From: an uncultured Lachnospiraceae bacterium
GTDB lineage: Bacteria; Bacillota; Clostridia; Lachnospirales; Lachnospiraceae
Assembly: GCA_934320895.1 (NCBI GenBank)
Contig: CAKRFY010000001.1
Coordinates: 1 to 64,000 of the forward strand
Direction: 5' to 3'
DNA: 64,000 bases
This document shows positions 53,535 to 63,397 of the stretch, piece after piece (within the stretch, counting starts at the first letter, position 1; the number at the start of each line of letters is the position of its first letter). Made by a program: the position numbers and the translations under genes. A model generated the notes under the pieces. That model searched no databases and was not told where the DNA came from. It saw only the letters and a program-made list of their open reading frames with translations.

Positions 53535-56500
53535 CTACATTTGCATTGCAGTTACAAGATGAGCTGTGATAATCTTTGCAGCCTTATAAAGTTTTGATGT
53601 CTCCACATCACTTTTACCTGCCTCAAGACCGTCCGTCTGTGACACCCGGTTCATGCCATATGATATGTTTTTAACATCAAATCCGCCAGCTTTTAATTTT
53701 TCCAAAAGTGAATCTGCTGATTCTTTCAAAAGTTCATAACCCTGTCTTTCACTCGAAAAAACATATCCCTTTACTGAATCACCCGTCACTTTAAGTTCTG
53801 CTGTAACATCACCAAATGCTGAAATCTCATCCCCATCATAACTATTTCCACTGATGTTTACCTTTACTTTTCCGCTGTCATCATCACTTGATATAAGCGT
53901 GACATTCATATTTGTTATAGTGTCCCCTGTTTTTACAGGAATATCATAACTTCTTCTCTCTGCCATAAGCATACTAAAACCAATCCCCTTAGAAAGCGTT
54001 CTAAGATTTTCTATGTCATCGTATTTTATATCAGGCTGTTCATATGACTTATTCAATATATCTTCCATATATTTTTCGGCTTGTTTACACTTTTTCTGAA
54101 TACTTTCCTCAGAATCAAGTGCATCAACCGCACTATCTATTACATCATCAAACTCTTCCTGTTCATCATCGTCAAGTACATTTTTGCGTCTATAACTTTC
54201 TTTTAATGGGCTGTATGAACTCTCAATATAATTTACGGCTGCCTCAATATTCTCCATTGTCGCAGGTATCTCTAGACAAGTAAGCAGCTCCTTAGCCTGA
54301 ACACTCTCACTTTCAACAGACCTGAGATTTTCAGCTTTATGAGCATAATATGCTTTTTCAATCTCTTTATTTCCATCAGCCTCTTTAACCTGCTGCGCAA
54401 ACATTTCAAGTGATGTATCAAGCACCTTGTCTATATCACCATCTGAAATTTCTTCAAGTTTTGAAGGTGATATTTCATCCAGTGTATCAGACACAAGTGT
54501 ATCAAAATATTTTCCTTTCTCACTGTCATGCTTTCCTGTCTGTGACATATCTGCAGCATTAAATCCCTCATTTATCTGCTCTGTTATCGATGAAGCCATA
54601 TAATTAAGTTCTTTGATTTCGCCAAATGAATCATCAATCTTTCTGTCAATACCCTGATTTTTCATTGTTCTTACTGCCGTGAGAAGATTTCCAAGTGTCA
54701 TTTCCCTGTCAGTCTGCAAAACTGCTCCAATAGCTGCTCCATCAGACTTTTCAATATTGTTTAAAAGTCTGTAAATACCTATATATCCCTCTCTCTCACT
54801 CTCTGATATATCTCCTGACTTCTGAAGCTGCCATAAATATTTACTGTATTTTTCTTCCGAACTTAAATCTTTTGAAGCATTTATATCCATAAGTTTCTTA
54901 TCAAGATCATTTATCGAAGTATCAAGCGGATTGTCCCCCTGTCTTATCATCTCAAGAACAGTTGATGGTTTCATATTATCGATAACCCTATTCAAAACTG
55001 TATCATATGCCTTAACAGAAAGAACATTCTCATTTGTAATCTCCATGCCATTATAGCCTAAGATTCTTACTGCTCTCTCATTAGCATTTGTGTCCTCCAT
55101 GCCTATTTCTTTAAGAAGATCTGGAACACTTGCAAACGCCTTTTGAATAGAATCACCATAAGAAACATCCACCTGAGTTGAAACCATCTCATAAATCTGC
55201 CCATACTGCTGTCTGCCATAAGTCTCACTTGAAGCGGCTGCATGAAGTTCATTTAATGTAAGAAGATTCTGCTGCCTTACCGTTCTTCCGATAAGAGATG
55301 CCGGCGCATTTGCAATATCAGTCTTCTGCTGCATCGTCTCCTGCAAAAGACTAAGTTCATCTTCATTTATATCACCCTTCATGCCTGCCGTATAAACGGC
55401 ATTCTCCTCATCTCTCAGGGCTTCTACCACCTGTTCTAACGGAGCGGTATTTACATCTATTCCTTTTTGTCTCATATTCATAACTGACTGAGTAGTCATT
55501 TTAAGACATATTTCTGCAATACATCTTTTTGCCATAACCTCCTCAACCTGCATGTCACTCATTCCCTCAATCACTGTATCCGGGATATTATTTGAAGAAA
55601 CATCAGCAAAAGACGAATTTGTCTTATTGTAAGCCGCCGCCTGTCTTAAAAGTTCAAGATTTAATACACCATAACCTGAATAATTTTCATTTGCAAGAGT
55701 CATGTCTCCTGCTGCAATTTTTACTGCAGTAGATATATCTGCATCTGTAATAGCTGCAAAATTATTTATAATACTCTTCGCAATAACAAACTCTGATGTA
55801 TCAAGTGATGCCTGCTCAGGATCTACTCCCGCCGCAACAGCCTGCAATATCTGTTCAAACGAAGTCTTTGCAGACATATCAGAACTAATGTCATTTAATA
55901 CGGACATTGTTTTAAGTGTATCAACTGTAACAGGAAGATCATTTGCAAAAAGCCATTTTGCATCAGCAACAGCTCTCTCTCCATCAAGTCCTGTCGCATC
56001 TATCATTCTCTCTACCTGTGGTGAAAGCTGTTCCCAGACCTCAGTGTCATAAATACTTCCATCTAACGCATCACTGCCTGAATACTGACCATGATATATA
56101 TTTTCTATAGTTGGTGTAAGCGAATTTCCAACAATATATGCCTTTGTATCATCAGACATATTCAAAGCCGAGCTGCTCATCTGAAGTGCAGAAACGATTC
56201 TTGATATATTCTCTGCTGTAGCAGGAATATCTGAATTCTCCAAAATCTTTTTCAAGCCTGCCTCTGCCTTTGCATCAAGAGAACCTGTTGCCTGAATTTT
56301 TTCCAGTTCTTCCTCAAATTCATCAACAGCTTTTCTGTTTTCTTCTCTATTTTCCTCATTGTCAAGTTTCTGCTGCTTAATCCTCTCCACAGCTTTGTCA
56401 ACATACTCTTCTTCGCATTTATCTACAGAACCTTCTGAATCCTCAATAGATTTATAATCATCGCCAGTAAGAACCGCCAGATTTTTATTCATCTCAGATT

Positions 56501-56903
56501 TAGCTGCTGCTGCATCTGAACTTCCCAAACTGCCTGAAGCTCCCATTCTGTAACCATAAGTGCCTGAATTTACACCTGAACTCACTTTAGTGTGACTGAC
56601 AGCCACAGACTCAGATGTCAAACCACCGTTTCCAACTTCTTTCAGCACGATATTATCTTTAGACACATCCATGATCTTAAATTTTCTTGTTTCGCCTTCC
56701 CTGGCATTCTGTACTGCGGTCTTTGGTACTGCCACCTCAACACCGTTAAAGTTGATGGAAATCTGATTTGAAACTTTTGAAACAACACCCTCAACAACCT
56801 GTCCCTTACTTCCAATGGCAAGCATAGAACCATTTAAAACTCCTGCCATCCCTCCAGACATGTTTGCCGAACGGTTGTATATGTCTCTGATATTCACATT
56901 CAT
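53535..56903 (-). CDS. Large flagellar-locus protein with a FliK-like C-terminal domain
   Basis: A 1122-residue protein, unrecognised by name. The N-terminal segment (about 25-95) looks like a small beta-barrel (KGQVVEGVVSKVSNQISINFNGVEVAVP). The long middle is helical and acidic, with repeated EISDGDIDKVL-like and NIPDTVIEGMSDMQVEEV-like helices. The last 130 residues (VKTGDTITNMNVTLIS, GKVKVNISGNSYDGDEISAF, LLEKLKAGGFDVKNISY) follow the strand-helix order of the FliK hook-length-control C domain. It sits beside flagellin, supporting a flagellar role. The start at 56903 has AAAGG upstream. No signal peptide is seen. Confidence 0.6.
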   Translation of the reverse strand: MNVNIRDIYNRSANMSGGMAGVLNGSMLAIGSKGQVVEGVVSKVSNQISINFNGVEVAVPKTAVQNAREGETRKFKIMDVSKDNIVLKEVGNGGLTSESVAVSHTKVSSGVNSGTYGYRMGASGSLGSSDAAAAKSEMNKNLAVLTGDDYKSIEDSEGSVDKCEEEYVDKAVERIKQQKLDNEENREENRKAVDEFEEELEKIQATGSLDAKAEAGLKKILENSDIPATAENISRIVSALQMSSSALNMSDDTKAYIVGNSLTPTIENIYHGQYSGSDALDGSIYDTEVWEQLSPQVERMIDATGLDGERAVADAKWLFANDLPVTVDTLKTMSVLNDISSDMSAKTSFEQILQAVAAGVDPEQASLDTSEFVIAKSIINNFAAITDADISTAVKIAAGDMTLANENYSGYGVLNLELLRQAAAYNKTNSSFADVSSNNIPDTVIEGMSDMQVEEVMAKRCIAEICLKMTTQSVMNMRQKGIDVNTAPLEQVVEALRDEENAVYTAGMKGDINEDELSLLQETMQQKTDIANAPASLIGRTVRQQNLLTLNELHAAASSETYGRQQYGQIYEMVSTQVDVSYGDSIQKAFASVPDLLKEIGMEDTNANERAVRILGYNGMEITNENVLSVKAYDTVLNRVIDNMKPSTVLEMIRQGDNPLDTSINDLDKKLMDINASKDLSSEEKYSKYLWQLQKSGDISESEREGYIGIYRLLNNIEKSDGAAIGAVLQTDREMTLGNLLTAVRTMKNQGIDRKIDDSFGEIKELNYMASSITEQINEGFNAADMSQTGKHDSEKGKYFDTLVSDTLDEISPSKLEEISDGDIDKVLDTSLEMFAQQVKEADGNKEIEKAYYAHKAENLRSVESESVQAKELLTCLEIPATMENIEAAVNYIESSYSPLKESYRRKNVLDDDEQEEFDDVIDSAVDALDSEESIQKKCKQAEKYMEDILNKSYEQPDIKYDDIENLRTLSKGIGFSMLMAERRSYDIPVKTGDTITNMNVTLISSDDDSGKVKVNISGNSYDGDEISAFGDVTAELKVTGDSVKGYVFSSERQGYELLKESADSLLEKLKAGGFDVKNISYGMNRVSQTDGLEAGKSDVETSKLYKAAKIITAHLVTAMQM

Positions 56904-57003
56904 TGATTTCTCACCTTTCATTTCATGACTTATTTAATTAAAGTTCTTCTTTTTATTTCGGCTAAAAACGAAATTTACTTTAAAATAGATATCTTTGTTC
57001 TAA

Positions 57004-57037
57004 ATAAAAAAACTGCTATATCAAACAATATAACAGT
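57004..57037 (-). terminator. Terminator after the REC-GGDEF-EAL-REC gene
   Basis: ACTGtTATAT pairs with ATATaGCAGT on the minus strand (57012-57037), followed by TTTTTTTA. Confidence 0.85.
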
Positions 57038-57070
57038 CCTTTTATACTAAAAAACACTATCTTATCTAAA

Positions 57071-59212
57071 CTATGACACACTATCCCGTTTTTCTTTTAC
57101 TTTTGCCGCTTCTGCCCTTGCATTCTTATATGCCATAACAACATTCTGTACCCTGTGCATTATAATTTTGGGATTGTACGGTTTTTCAACGAAATCATTG
57201 GCTCCAAGTGCAAATGATTTTTCAACACTTTTATCATTACTCTGTGATGTAACAATAATAGGAATATGTGCGTATTTATTTTCCATCCTTAACTGCTTCA
57301 TAAGAGTAAATCCATCCATGACAGGCATAACCAGATCAAGCATGATAACATCTATCTCATCAGCATGTTCCCTTATGTATTCCAATGCTTCAGCTCCATT
57401 TTCTTTTTCAACAGTCTTAAAATATTTATTAAATGACGCACTAAGTATCTTTCTGTTTAAAACAAGATCATCAACTATAAGCATAGTTCCCGGAGACTTT
57501 CTGAATTCAGTATCCGAGAAATTCATTTCAAGTCCTTCCATATCATTATTCAGGATGCTGTGCTCAACAAGGTGCTTTTCAAACTCCTCAGGTGGCATAG
57601 GCTTTGCATAATAATATCCCTGGACAAAATTACAATCCATATTCCTAAGCATCTGTATCTGTTCTTCCGTCTCTATACCCTCTGCAACAACTGCATAATC
57701 CATCCATTTTGCAAGACTTATGATAAAACTTAATATATTGTTACTATTCATACTCAGATCACCCTGAACAAAACCCATATCAAGTTTTAAAATATCTATA
57801 GGAAGTTCATTAAGCATATTAAGCGATGAATAACCCGATCCAAAATCATCCATTTCTATCACAAATCCAAGGAGCTTTAATTTTTTAACAACCTCGATTA
57901 TCTGATGAGGATTTTCTGTATAAGCTGTCTCAGTAATCTCAAGATGTATATTTTCAGGTTCAAGACCATGACTTTTGATAATTCCAATGATTATATCCAT
58001 AAAATCAGGATTATATATGTCTGTTCTAGATACATTAACAGAAACAGGCACAACTGGATATCCTTTCTTTTTCCATTCCTGTATATATTCACATGTTTTA
58101 TTCCATACAAACTTGTCAAGTTCAGTAATAAATCCGTTTGTCTCAAATAGCGGTATAAACTCTCCCGGATTCATAAATCCCTTTTCAGGATGGATCCACC
58201 TTACCAAAGCTTCCGCACCAGCAACTTTTTCAGAATTCAAATCATATTTTGGCTGAAAATAAACCTTAAACTGTTCCTCTGCTATCGCATCTTCCATACA
58301 GTTTAATATTTCCTGTTCATGAACCTGTTTTTCCCAGATCTGTTTGTCATAATATGCAATATATCTGCCATACCTGCCTCTTATAGTATCTACAGCAAGT
58401 ATAGCTCTGTTTATCATTGCATGCATTGACATTTTCGCCTTATCTACAAGATAAATTCCAAATCTAAGCCTTAGATTCATATTTACCGGAAAATCATTTA
58501 TCGTCTTAACTATGGTATCAAGTTCACTATGCAGGTTTTTCTTATCATATTCTTTCAAAAGCACGAAATGTTCACTTTCAAATCTTCCACAAAGTTCACT
58601 TTCACTTACATAATGTTTAAGCACTTTTGCCATAAATACAAGCAGATTGTCACCCGTCTTTTCACCAAACAGATCCTTTAAAAGCTGAAAATTTTCTATA
58701 TCTGAATATAAAAGAGCATACTGTTTTTGCTTATTATTGTTTAAAACTTCTTTTGCTTTTTTTAAAAATGTCTCTTTAGAATATACGCCTGTTAATGTAT
58801 CCATCTGAAGATAATTTACTAATGATGCCGTTTCCTTAAGATGGATTATATTCTCAAGCCTTTTTTTAACTATGATCGGATTATATGGTTTACCTAAAAA
58901 GTCACTTGCTCCAAGTGACAACGCCTTTAATTCTGAATCTTCATCACCATCAACTGATGTAACTATAACTGGTATCTTTGGCAACATTTTTCTGTATGAC
59001 ATTTCACGTAGTACTCCATACCCATCAAGTTTTGGCATAATTATATCAAGCACTACAGCCGATATCTCATCCTTATTTTTATCAAGAATCTTTATAGCAT
59101 CTTCCCCATCACACGCTTCAAGAATTTCATAGTCATTCTCCAACAGCTTTATCAGACATTTTCTATTTACGTCCTTATCATCAACGATAAGTATTGTATT
59201 CTTTTCTGACAT
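57071..59212 (-). CDS. REC-GGDEF(degenerate)-EAL-REC cyclic-di-GMP phosphodiesterase
   Basis: A 713-residue protein with two receiver domains around a cyclic-di-GMP module. REC1 (about 1-120) has VVLDIIMPKLDGYG. The GGDEF domain (about 150-290) has LTGVYSKETF but FESEH at the active site, so cyclase activity is unlikely. The EAL domain (about 300-550) keeps GAEALVRW, ITETAYTEN, MDDFGSGYSSL and VVAEGIET, so phosphodiesterase activity is expected. REC2 (about 580-700) has VIMLDLVMPVMDGFT. AGGAGGAGG precedes the ATG at 59212. It follows the LytTR gene after 42 bases; proximity to flagellar genes suggests motility control. Confidence 0.92.
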   Translation of the reverse strand: MSEKNTILIVDDKDVNRKCLIKLLENDYEILEACDGEDAIKILDKNKDEISAVVLDIIMPKLDGYGVLREMSYRKMLPKIPVIVTSVDGDEDSELKALSLGASDFLGKPYNPIIVKKRLENIIHLKETASLVNYLQMDTLTGVYSKETFLKKAKEVLNNNKQKQYALLYSDIENFQLLKDLFGEKTGDNLLVFMAKVLKHYVSESELCGRFESEHFVLLKEYDKKNLHSELDTIVKTINDFPVNMNLRLRFGIYLVDKAKMSMHAMINRAILAVDTIRGRYGRYIAYYDKQIWEKQVHEQEILNCMEDAIAEEQFKVYFQPKYDLNSEKVAGAEALVRWIHPEKGFMNPGEFIPLFETNGFITELDKFVWNKTCEYIQEWKKKGYPVVPVSVNVSRTDIYNPDFMDIIIGIIKSHGLEPENIHLEITETAYTENPHQIIEVVKKLKLLGFVIEMDDFGSGYSSLNMLNELPIDILKLDMGFVQGDLSMNSNNILSFIISLAKWMDYAVVAEGIETEEQIQMLRNMDCNFVQGYYYAKPMPPEEFEKHLVEHSILNNDMEGLEMNFSDTEFRKSPGTMLIVDDLVLNRKILSASFNKYFKTVEKENGAEALEYIREHADEIDVIMLDLVMPVMDGFTLMKQLRMENKYAHIPIIVTSQSNDKSVEKSFALGANDFVEKPYNPKIIMHRVQNVVMAYKNARAEAAKVKEKRDSVS

Positions 59213-59254
59213 TCTGCCTCCTCCTTTCAAAGCGTATTTCTTAACCTTCACGAA

Positions 59255-60001
59255 TCAGAATACTTTTTCCATATGTGTATCGGTCTCATTGCGCTTATTG
59301 TAAAACTTTTGAACAATCTCCTTTTTGTCTCTTTTCCTTATAGGTACAAGTTTATTGTTCGGCATATAAAAATCATAGTCAACAATGTCTTTTACCCAGA
59401 GGATATTTATAATATAACTCTGATTGCATCTCAAAAACATTTCGGTGTCAAGTTTTTGTTCTAATTCTCCAAGTCTGGCATAAACCTTGAATACATTATT
59501 TTTGCAGTAAATACTAACTACTCGTCCCATGGATTCAAGACAATATATATCTTTTTGTCTTATAAATATCTTCTTTTGCTGAATTGTAACTTCCAACATC
59601 CCCACATTATCATTTTCCTTCTTAACATCATACTTATTTAAATAATATACAAGTGTTTCCCTGACTTTTTCCAGTCTATAAGGTTTTAAAAGATATGCAA
59701 GTGCATGAATATCATATCCCTCTTTCATATATTCCTCACTGCTCGTCGCATATACGATCTCAACCTGTGCATCCTTAGTTCTTATCGCTTTTCCTGTTTC
59801 AATACCATCTAACTGTTTCATCTGAATGTCTAAAAAAATGACATCATAATCCCCTTTTGAATAATTCCTAAGTAACTTTTCACCTGAAGAAAATTCAAAT
59901 ATCTGGACTTCATGTCCTATTTCTTTTAACAGTCCGTCAATGACACTTTTAAGGATGCCCCTCTCGATTTCATTATCATCACATAACGCAATCTTTATCA
60001 T
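59255..60001 (-). CDS. LytTR-family response regulator
   Basis: A 248-residue AgrA/VirR-type regulator. The receiver domain (about 1-120) has ALCDDNEIER, the phospho-acceptor in DVIFLDIQMKQLDG near residue 57, and YLLKPYRLEK. The LytTR DNA-binding domain (about 140-240) has the KKIFIRQKDIYCLESMGRVV and MFLRCNQSYIINILWVKDI blocks. No histidine kinase is adjacent. It is probably co-transcribed with the cyclic-di-GMP gene. The ribosome binding site is weak. Confidence 0.9.
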   Translation of the reverse strand: MIKIALCDDNEIERGILKSVIDGLLKEIGHEVQIFEFSSGEKLLRNYSKGDYDVIFLDIQMKQLDGIETGKAIRTKDAQVEIVYATSSEEYMKEGYDIHALAYLLKPYRLEKVRETLVYYLNKYDVKKENDNVGMLEVTIQQKKIFIRQKDIYCLESMGRVVSIYCKNNVFKVYARLGELEQKLDTEMFLRCNQSYIINILWVKDIVDYDFYMPNNKLVPIRKRDKKEIVQKFYNKRNETDTHMEKVF

Positions 60002-60160
60002 CCCATCACTCTCTTTCCCATTTTAAGTACAGCTTTGTACAACTTCCCCAAGTCTAAGAATATATATATTTAATTTTACCAAAAATCAACTTTTTTTTCA
60101 AAGATAATATGTTATATATATACCTCTTTTTCGCTGTAAATTCGACATTTTTCGCCCTTT

Positions 60161-60985
60161 CTACTCGTTTTCGGCACTTGAAAGTAAAATACGGTCATTA
60201 TCAAGGCTTTTACCTGCATTATCCTTAAATTTTTCGAGCAGATCATCAACCGTAAGTTTCGACCTCTCCTCACCTCTTACATCAAAAACAATATGTCCCG
60301 AATCCATCATAAGCGTCCTGTTCCCAAGTTCAAGTGCCTGATGCATATTATGTGTAACCATAAGACATGTTATGTTTCTCTCTTTGATAATGTCCTTTGT
60401 TAATTTCAACACTTTCTCTGCTGTTCCCGGATCCAGCGCTGCAGTATGTTCGTCAAGAAGAAGAAGCTTTGGAGTAACCATCGTTGCCATGAGAAGTGTA
60501 AGTGCCTGCCTCTGACCTCCTGACAAAAGTCCGACAGGATTTTTCATTCTATCCTCAAGTCCCATTCCAAGTAGTGAAAGATGCTCCCTGAACTTCTGCT
60601 TCTCTTTTTTAGAAATCCTGCTAAAAAAGGCTGTTTTAGCTGTCGATGCTCTCAGATAAGCAAGTGCCATATTCTCCTCTATCGTCATATGTGGTGCTGT
60701 TCCAAGAAGAGGATCCTGAAACAGATGCCCTATATCTTTACTCCTAAAATGCTCTTTTTTAAAAGTTATATCCTCACCATCAAGAATAATAGCCCCTTCA
60801 TCCGTAAAAAATGCACCCGTTATCGCATTGAACATTGTTGACTTTCCGGCACCATTACTTCCTACTATAGTAGCAAAATCTCCATGCTCCAGTGTAAGAT
60901 TTAAACCTGTCAGTGCCTTTTTCTCATTAACAGTACCTGGGTTAAATGTTTTGCAGACATTCCTTAACTCTAACATTTTTTCCAT
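60161..60985 (-). CDS. ABC transporter ATP-binding protein (TrpZ-like)
   Basis: A 274-residue ABC ATPase. Walker A VGSNGAGKSTMFNAI near residue 38, Q-loop LFQDPLLGTAPHMT, signature LLSGGQRQALTLLMA near 152, Walker B PKLLLLDEHTAAL near 175, and switch His in MVTHNMHQAL. It powers the adjacent permease and ABC_sub_bind lipoprotein. This three-gene set matches the TrpXYZ-type importer of streptococci, where the substrate is tryptophan. Its ATG overlaps the permease stop by one base (TAATG). Confidence 0.88.
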   Translation of the reverse strand: MEKMLELRNVCKTFNPGTVNEKKALTGLNLTLEHGDFATIVGSNGAGKSTMFNAITGAFFTDEGAIILDGEDITFKKEHFRSKDIGHLFQDPLLGTAPHMTIEENMALAYLRASTAKTAFFSRISKKEKQKFREHLSLLGMGLEDRMKNPVGLLSGGQRQALTLLMATMVTPKLLLLDEHTAALDPGTAEKVLKLTKDIIKERNITCLMVTHNMHQALELGNRTLMMDSGHIVFDVRGEERSKLTVDDLLEKFKDNAGKSLDNDRILLSSAENE

Positions 60986-61953
60986 TATAAAGCACCCTCT
61001 TTCTTTCTTCTTGCAATCTCAGCATACTTATGTTTTGCAAATTTTGTTTTTTCCTTAACATACGGAAATGCTATGGCAACAGCTACTATAACAGCAGACA
61101 CAAGTTTAAGACATTCTGCCGGAACATTTATCCTTATCGCTACTGCAACTATAAAACGATAAAGACAGCTTCCAAATACAACACCAAGTATTCTTCTAAA
61201 CATCGTTCCTTTTCCAACAAGTGTTTCTCCTATTATCAAACTCGCAAGTGCTATCGTGACCATACCTGTTCCAAGATTTATATCACATGATTTCTGATAC
61301 TGCGCAAGAAGCCCTCCAGACAATGCTGTCATGGCACTTGAAAGACAAAGGCCAACTGTTATAGTAAATTTTGGATTTATACTTGAAGCTCTTACCATGG
61401 CATCATTATCACCTGTCGCTCTTATTGAAAGACCGAGTCTTGTTCCCAAAAATCCACTTAAAAGTACACTCACTATTATTACTATCACTGCAACAAGAAT
61501 AAGTTTATACCAGCCTTTTCTTATCAATATCTCAACAGCCGCATTTCCCATATGGTTCTGTATAAAGTCTCTGACAATAGTAAATACACTGTCGCATTTA
61601 AACAGGTTCATGTTTGACGAAAATCCCATTGCAGCAATATTAATAGTATACAATCCCGTATTTACAATAATACCCGCAAGTATTGATTCAACTCCCATTC
61701 TAGTCTGCAAAAATGCTGTCACAAATCCTGAAATTATGCCAGCCCCCATAGCCAGAAACAATGCAAGTACCGGATGACCGGCAAGCGTAACTGATGCAGC
61801 AACTGCGCATCCCAGCGTAAAACATCCGTCTGTCGAAAGGTCAGCTATATTTAATATGCTGAAAGATACAAAAAGTGCAAGAACTACAAGCGAATATATA
61901 AATCCAAGTTCTAAAGCACTTTGCAATATTGAAATAGTAAAAATAGAGCCCAT
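60985..61953 (-). CDS. ABC transporter permease (TrpY-like)
   Basis: A 322-residue integral membrane protein of the branched-chain/ribose type permease superfamily, with eight or nine hydrophobic spans. Seen are NIADLSTDGCFTLGCAVAASV, MGVESILAGIIVNTGLYTINIAAMG, and the EAA-like ATGDNDAMVRASSINPKFTITVGLCLSSAMTALSGGLLAQYQ. The start was moved to the ATG with GGAGGAAAAA before it; an ATG four codons upstream includes that site. It is preceded by a 15-base-pair hairpin after the lipoprotein gene. Confidence 0.88.
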   Translation of the reverse strand: MGSIFTISILQSALELGFIYSLVVLALFVSFSILNIADLSTDGCFTLGCAVAASVTLAGHPVLALFLAMGAGIISGFVTAFLQTRMGVESILAGIIVNTGLYTINIAAMGFSSNMNLFKCDSVFTIVRDFIQNHMGNAAVEILIRKGWYKLILVAVIVIIVSVLLSGFLGTRLGLSIRATGDNDAMVRASSINPKFTITVGLCLSSAMTALSGGLLAQYQKSCDINLGTGMVTIALASLIIGETLVGKGTMFRRILGVVFGSCLYRFIVAVAIRINVPAECLKLVSAVIVAVAIAFPYVKEKTKFAKHKYAEIARRKKEGAL

Positions 61954-61966
61954 TTTTTCCTCCATG

Positions 61967-62000
61967 CCATATCAAGCACGCCTAAGCGTGCTTGATATGG
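61967..62000 (-). other. Perfect 15-bp hairpin between lipoprotein and permease genes
   Basis: CCATATCAAGCACGC and GCGTGCTTGATATGG with the four-base loop CTAA. It lies 4 bases before the permease ribosome binding site and lacks a T run on the minus strand. It probably protects the upstream binding-protein message or lowers permease expression. Confidence 0.75.
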
Positions 62001-62056
62001 TTTATCTTAATAAATTTTATACATATATTCCTAAACTGTTTTTATATAATAAATTA

Positions 62057-63109
62057 TTATTTTTCATCAAACTCTTTTGCAGTTTTTGTCTCAACTACTT
62101 TTTCACATAAATCCTTAAATCCACTGTAATCAACACCAATCTGCTTAGCAATTTCTGTATTAACTGTTGTAATACCATTGTCAAGAGTCTTTACAGCTGT
62201 CTCTCCAGGTTTCGCACCATTTACAAGAATATCAGCCGCCATATCTGCGGTTTCTGTTCCAAGCTCTTTATAATTTACACCATATCCAACAAATGCTCCG
62301 TTAAGCGCAAATGAATCGGCTCCTGTATAATGTGGAATTTTTGCATTTGCAAACTTCTCATAAATTGCAAGTTCTGCTGTCATAACAGTATTGTCAGTCG
62401 GGGTGAATACAGCGTCTACCTTTGCTGCAACAAGTGCATCTGCTGCAAGAGATAACTCATCATTTGTAGTTCCTGTCTTTTCAACAATCTCTATTCCATT
62501 ATCCTCACAGAATTTTTTTGCATCTGCAATAGCCTGCTTTGATGAATCCTGACTCTTATCATATAAAAGTCCTAATTTTTTTGTCTTACTGTTTGCATTA
62601 AGAATAAGTTTCATAATAGCGTTTGTATCAATCGCATCACTTGTTCCTGTAATATTTGCTCCCGGCTTATCCATACTTGCAACAAGTCCTGCTGAAACCG
62701 GATCAGTAACTGCTGAGAATACTACCGGTATCTGATTATCCTCTGTAGCTGACTGTGCAATAAGCGCTGTAGGTGTAGCGATTGGAATAATAAGGTCAAC
62801 TCCATCTGATACAAGCTCCGTCATAATCTGATTTAATGTTGACTGATCAGCCTGACCATTAAATGTATAATCCTTATAATCAAACTTTACTCCCAATTCT
62901 TTTCCTTTTTTATCAAGTTCTGACTGAACTGCTTTCTGAATCTGGTTAAGGGATGCATCATCTACATACTGGACAATACCAACTTTGTATGTCTTTGTCC
63001 CTGATTTATCATCGCTCTTTCCTGATTTTGAATTTTTGTCTGAACCGCATCCTGCCATACACAAAATAACAAGTAACGCTGTCATTATAAGTAATAATTT
63101 CTTTTTCAT
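62057..63109 (-). CDS. ABC transporter substrate-binding lipoprotein (TrpX-like, ABC_sub_bind)
   Basis: A 350-residue lipoprotein with signal peptide and lipobox (ILCMAGC near residue 21). The fold is the ABC_sub_bind (PF04392-type) family: YKVGIVQYVDDASLNQIQKAVQSEL near 45, LIIPIATPTALIAQ, KPGANITGTSDAID near 155, AVFTPTDNTVMTA and the C-terminal GVDYSGFKDLC. With the permease and ATPase downstream it forms an importer of the TrpXYZ class; a tryptophan or aromatic substrate is inferred from the family. GAGG precedes the ATG. Confidence 0.88.
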   Translation of the reverse strand: MKKKLLLIMTALLVILCMAGCGSDKNSKSGKSDDKSGTKTYKVGIVQYVDDASLNQIQKAVQSELDKKGKELGVKFDYKDYTFNGQADQSTLNQIMTELVSDGVDLIIPIATPTALIAQSATEDNQIPVVFSAVTDPVSAGLVASMDKPGANITGTSDAIDTNAIMKLILNANSKTKKLGLLYDKSQDSSKQAIADAKKFCEDNGIEIVEKTGTTNDELSLAADALVAAKVDAVFTPTDNTVMTAELAIYEKFANAKIPHYTGADSFALNGAFVGYGVNYKELGTETADMAADILVNGAKPGETAVKTLDNGITTVNTEIAKQIGVDYSGFKDLCEKVVETKTAKEFDEK

Positions 63110-63188
63110 GTTATGTCCTCATCTTTCATATTATGTCATTGTGTGGTTATTTTTGCTCACAATAGTGTGAACATTAACACCATTTTTA

Positions 63189-63233
63189 AGTAAACCATGA
63201 TTGCATTGTAAAGTCAAGTATGTGCATGGTTTA
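63189..63233 (-). promoter_or_regulatory. Promoter and operator-like repeat of the TrpX-like operon
   Basis: On the minus strand, TTGACT (63212-63217) and TTTACT (63189-63194) are 17 apart. An inverted repeat TAAACCATG (63191-63199) and CATGGTTTA (63225-63233) brackets the promoter; one half overlaps the -10, the other lies just upstream of the -35. Confidence 0.55.
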
Positions 63234-63397
63234 TCTTAATTTTTTAACTTTATTTTTTTGACCATCACATAAATATATGTTAATATAAAGTTTATATGTC
63301 TTATTGTATTTAGCAGTCATGTATAAAATTTTGTACTTGTCACATGCAGCGCTAAATCCATACACAAACATTTTATAAAATTGAAAGGATCACGATA

